64,000 nt of DNA from Rotaria sp. Silwood1 (Eukaryota; Rotifera; Eurotatoria; Philodinida; Philodinidae), in assembly GCA_905250075.1 (NCBI GenBank), contig CAJNOP010000033.1:1240613-1304612 (forward strand), written 5' to 3'. The translations under genes were made by a program, and so were the position numbers. The notes under the pieces were generated by a model. That model ran no database searches and had not been told where the DNA came from. It saw only the letters and a program-made list of their open reading frames with translations. Numbering within the stretch: position 1 is the first letter of the stretch; the number at the start of each line of letters is the position of its first letter. This document shows, piece after piece, positions 63,140-64,000 of the stretch.

Positions 63140-63271
63140 ATGTTCTCGATCGCAATAAGAGTCTTGCTTGCATATATTAGGATTGAATTTTCGCAGGCAA
63201 CATCGAGTATTTCCACTAGTATTTATGTATGAAATCAGACGAGAAAAAACTAAAGAAACAGTCAACAGCAT
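63140..63271 (-). CDS. Candidate first exon of a secreted Cys-rich protein (partial)
   Basis: On the - strand, ATG at 63271 starts MLLTVSLVFSRLISYI, a moderate signal peptide, followed by NTRCCLRKFNPNICKQDSYC with four cysteines. A consensus donor (GTAAGA) follows CDREH at 63140. The remaining exons would lie in or beyond the gap. No family can be named from 44 residues. Confidence 0.4.
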
Positions 63272-64000
63272 AAATTTTCAATTTTTATACGTAATGGATC
63301 AAAAAAATCGTTTTAGAAACCAATTAATTTGACTTTTGTGAAGTCACAAAAGGAACGTTACCTTTAACTTTCATAAACATCATTTAAAGACATCTTTCTA
63401 GATCATAGTTAATTATAATTGACTGTTGTTTTAGAAGATATTTTTGACGAATTTGTATAAAAATTGTAAATATACTTCATATACAATACATTTTTACTTT
63501 GACAAATAGAAAAACTCATCGTGAAAATATTGTTCTGTTATACGATATTACAAAGATTTTATTTGCAAATTTTTTCTTTTGTTGTTTGAAAAGAAAATTC
63601 ATTCAGACAAATAACATAATGCATGTTGCTTTTAAAGGAAACATCGAAATAATAAAAACATTTTAAACAATCAAAACAAAGTGATAAATAGAATTCTGAA
63701 ACTACAAAAAGTTATAAAACAGTTACGTTGAAATCTGAATTCTGCCAATCAATTAAAAATATATTAAATGTGTTTCTTTCTTGCCTAAGAAGATTAATGT
63801 ATGTCTTTAGTTCATTTATATTTATGTTATTACATTATGCATGTTATATTAACAAGAACTACGTGGAATTCATGTAAGTTCCTCAATAGCAATGTAATCA
63901 GAAGAAAAAAACAATAAGAACATTTTCAATTATATGACTGAGCTTCATATTCTAAAATTAAAACTATCATCCATACTTTCCTAATTACATGAAAACAAAT
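63272..64000. other. Right-edge non-coding sequence
   Basis: AT-rich; nothing recognisable. If the exon at 63.1-63.3 kb is real, this is its upstream region. Confidence 0.4.

Noticed and set aside
62788..63271. Long frames running through the GT-rich tract and the N block
   Set aside because: They are translations of simple repeats and unknown bases; only the 63,140-63,271 part has a separate case.
1..64000. CRISPR arrays, bacterial operons, phage or viral genes
   Set aside because: No direct-repeat/spacer arrays; all recognised genes are intron-bearing metazoan genes or intronless GPCR and secreted genes in the same context.

Overview
The window looks like nuclear DNA of a small AT-rich metazoan, most probably a bdelloid rotifer (Rotaria or Adineta type). 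This rests on about 70% A+T, many spliceosomal introns of only 50-70 nt with GT..AG ends, animal ciliary and innexin genes, a cluster of short divergent rhodopsin-like GPCRs of a style common in bdelloids, and a degenerate TGTGGG-type tract like the telomeric repeat I recall for bdelloids. The species assignment is inference. I assembled exons by eye from conserved protein order and splice sites. Every complete multi-exon model closes to a whole number of codons.

Left part, 1-21.5 kb, all on the + strand: BBS1 (5' end outside the window), an innexin, a small four-helix membrane protein of unknown family, a secreted C16orf89-like protein, AHI1/jouberin (16 exons, WD40 plus SH3) and a CFAP107/C1orf158 homologue. 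BBS1, AHI1 and CFAP107 are all ciliary or axonemal, so this is a loose neighbourhood of cilium genes with short spacers.

Middle part, 21.6-43.2 kb, all on the - strand: a secreted M14 procarboxypeptidase (14 exons, one of 13 nt and one of 5 nt), a 77-residue secreted peptide precursor, an isolated terminal coding exon, a large 12-finger C2H2 regulator (13 exons, 1145 residues, polyQ and polyN tracts, long introns and a long low-complexity upstream region), and a secreted prokineticin/astakine-like cysteine-rich protein.

Right part, 43-64 kb, is gene-poor. Three intronless GPCR paralogues lie on the - strand about 5 kb apart, separated by non-coding DNA rich in old inverted-repeat elements. 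Near the right edge a degenerate tandem repeat of about 138 bp is followed by a G-rich telomere-like tract, a C-rich tract of opposite polarity and a 100-N assembly gap. One candidate first exon of a secreted cysteine-rich protein lies beyond the gap.

Mobile DNA is present as non-autonomous elements only. Two hAT-type MITEs have exact 8-bp target duplications, and several foldback or long-TIR elements sit in introns and spacers. I saw no reverse transcriptase or transposase ORF, no rRNA, no intact tRNA and no CRISPR. The most unusual items are the head-to-head telomere-like junction, the 5-nt exon, the GPCR array, the two secreted-peptide candidates and the foldback families.
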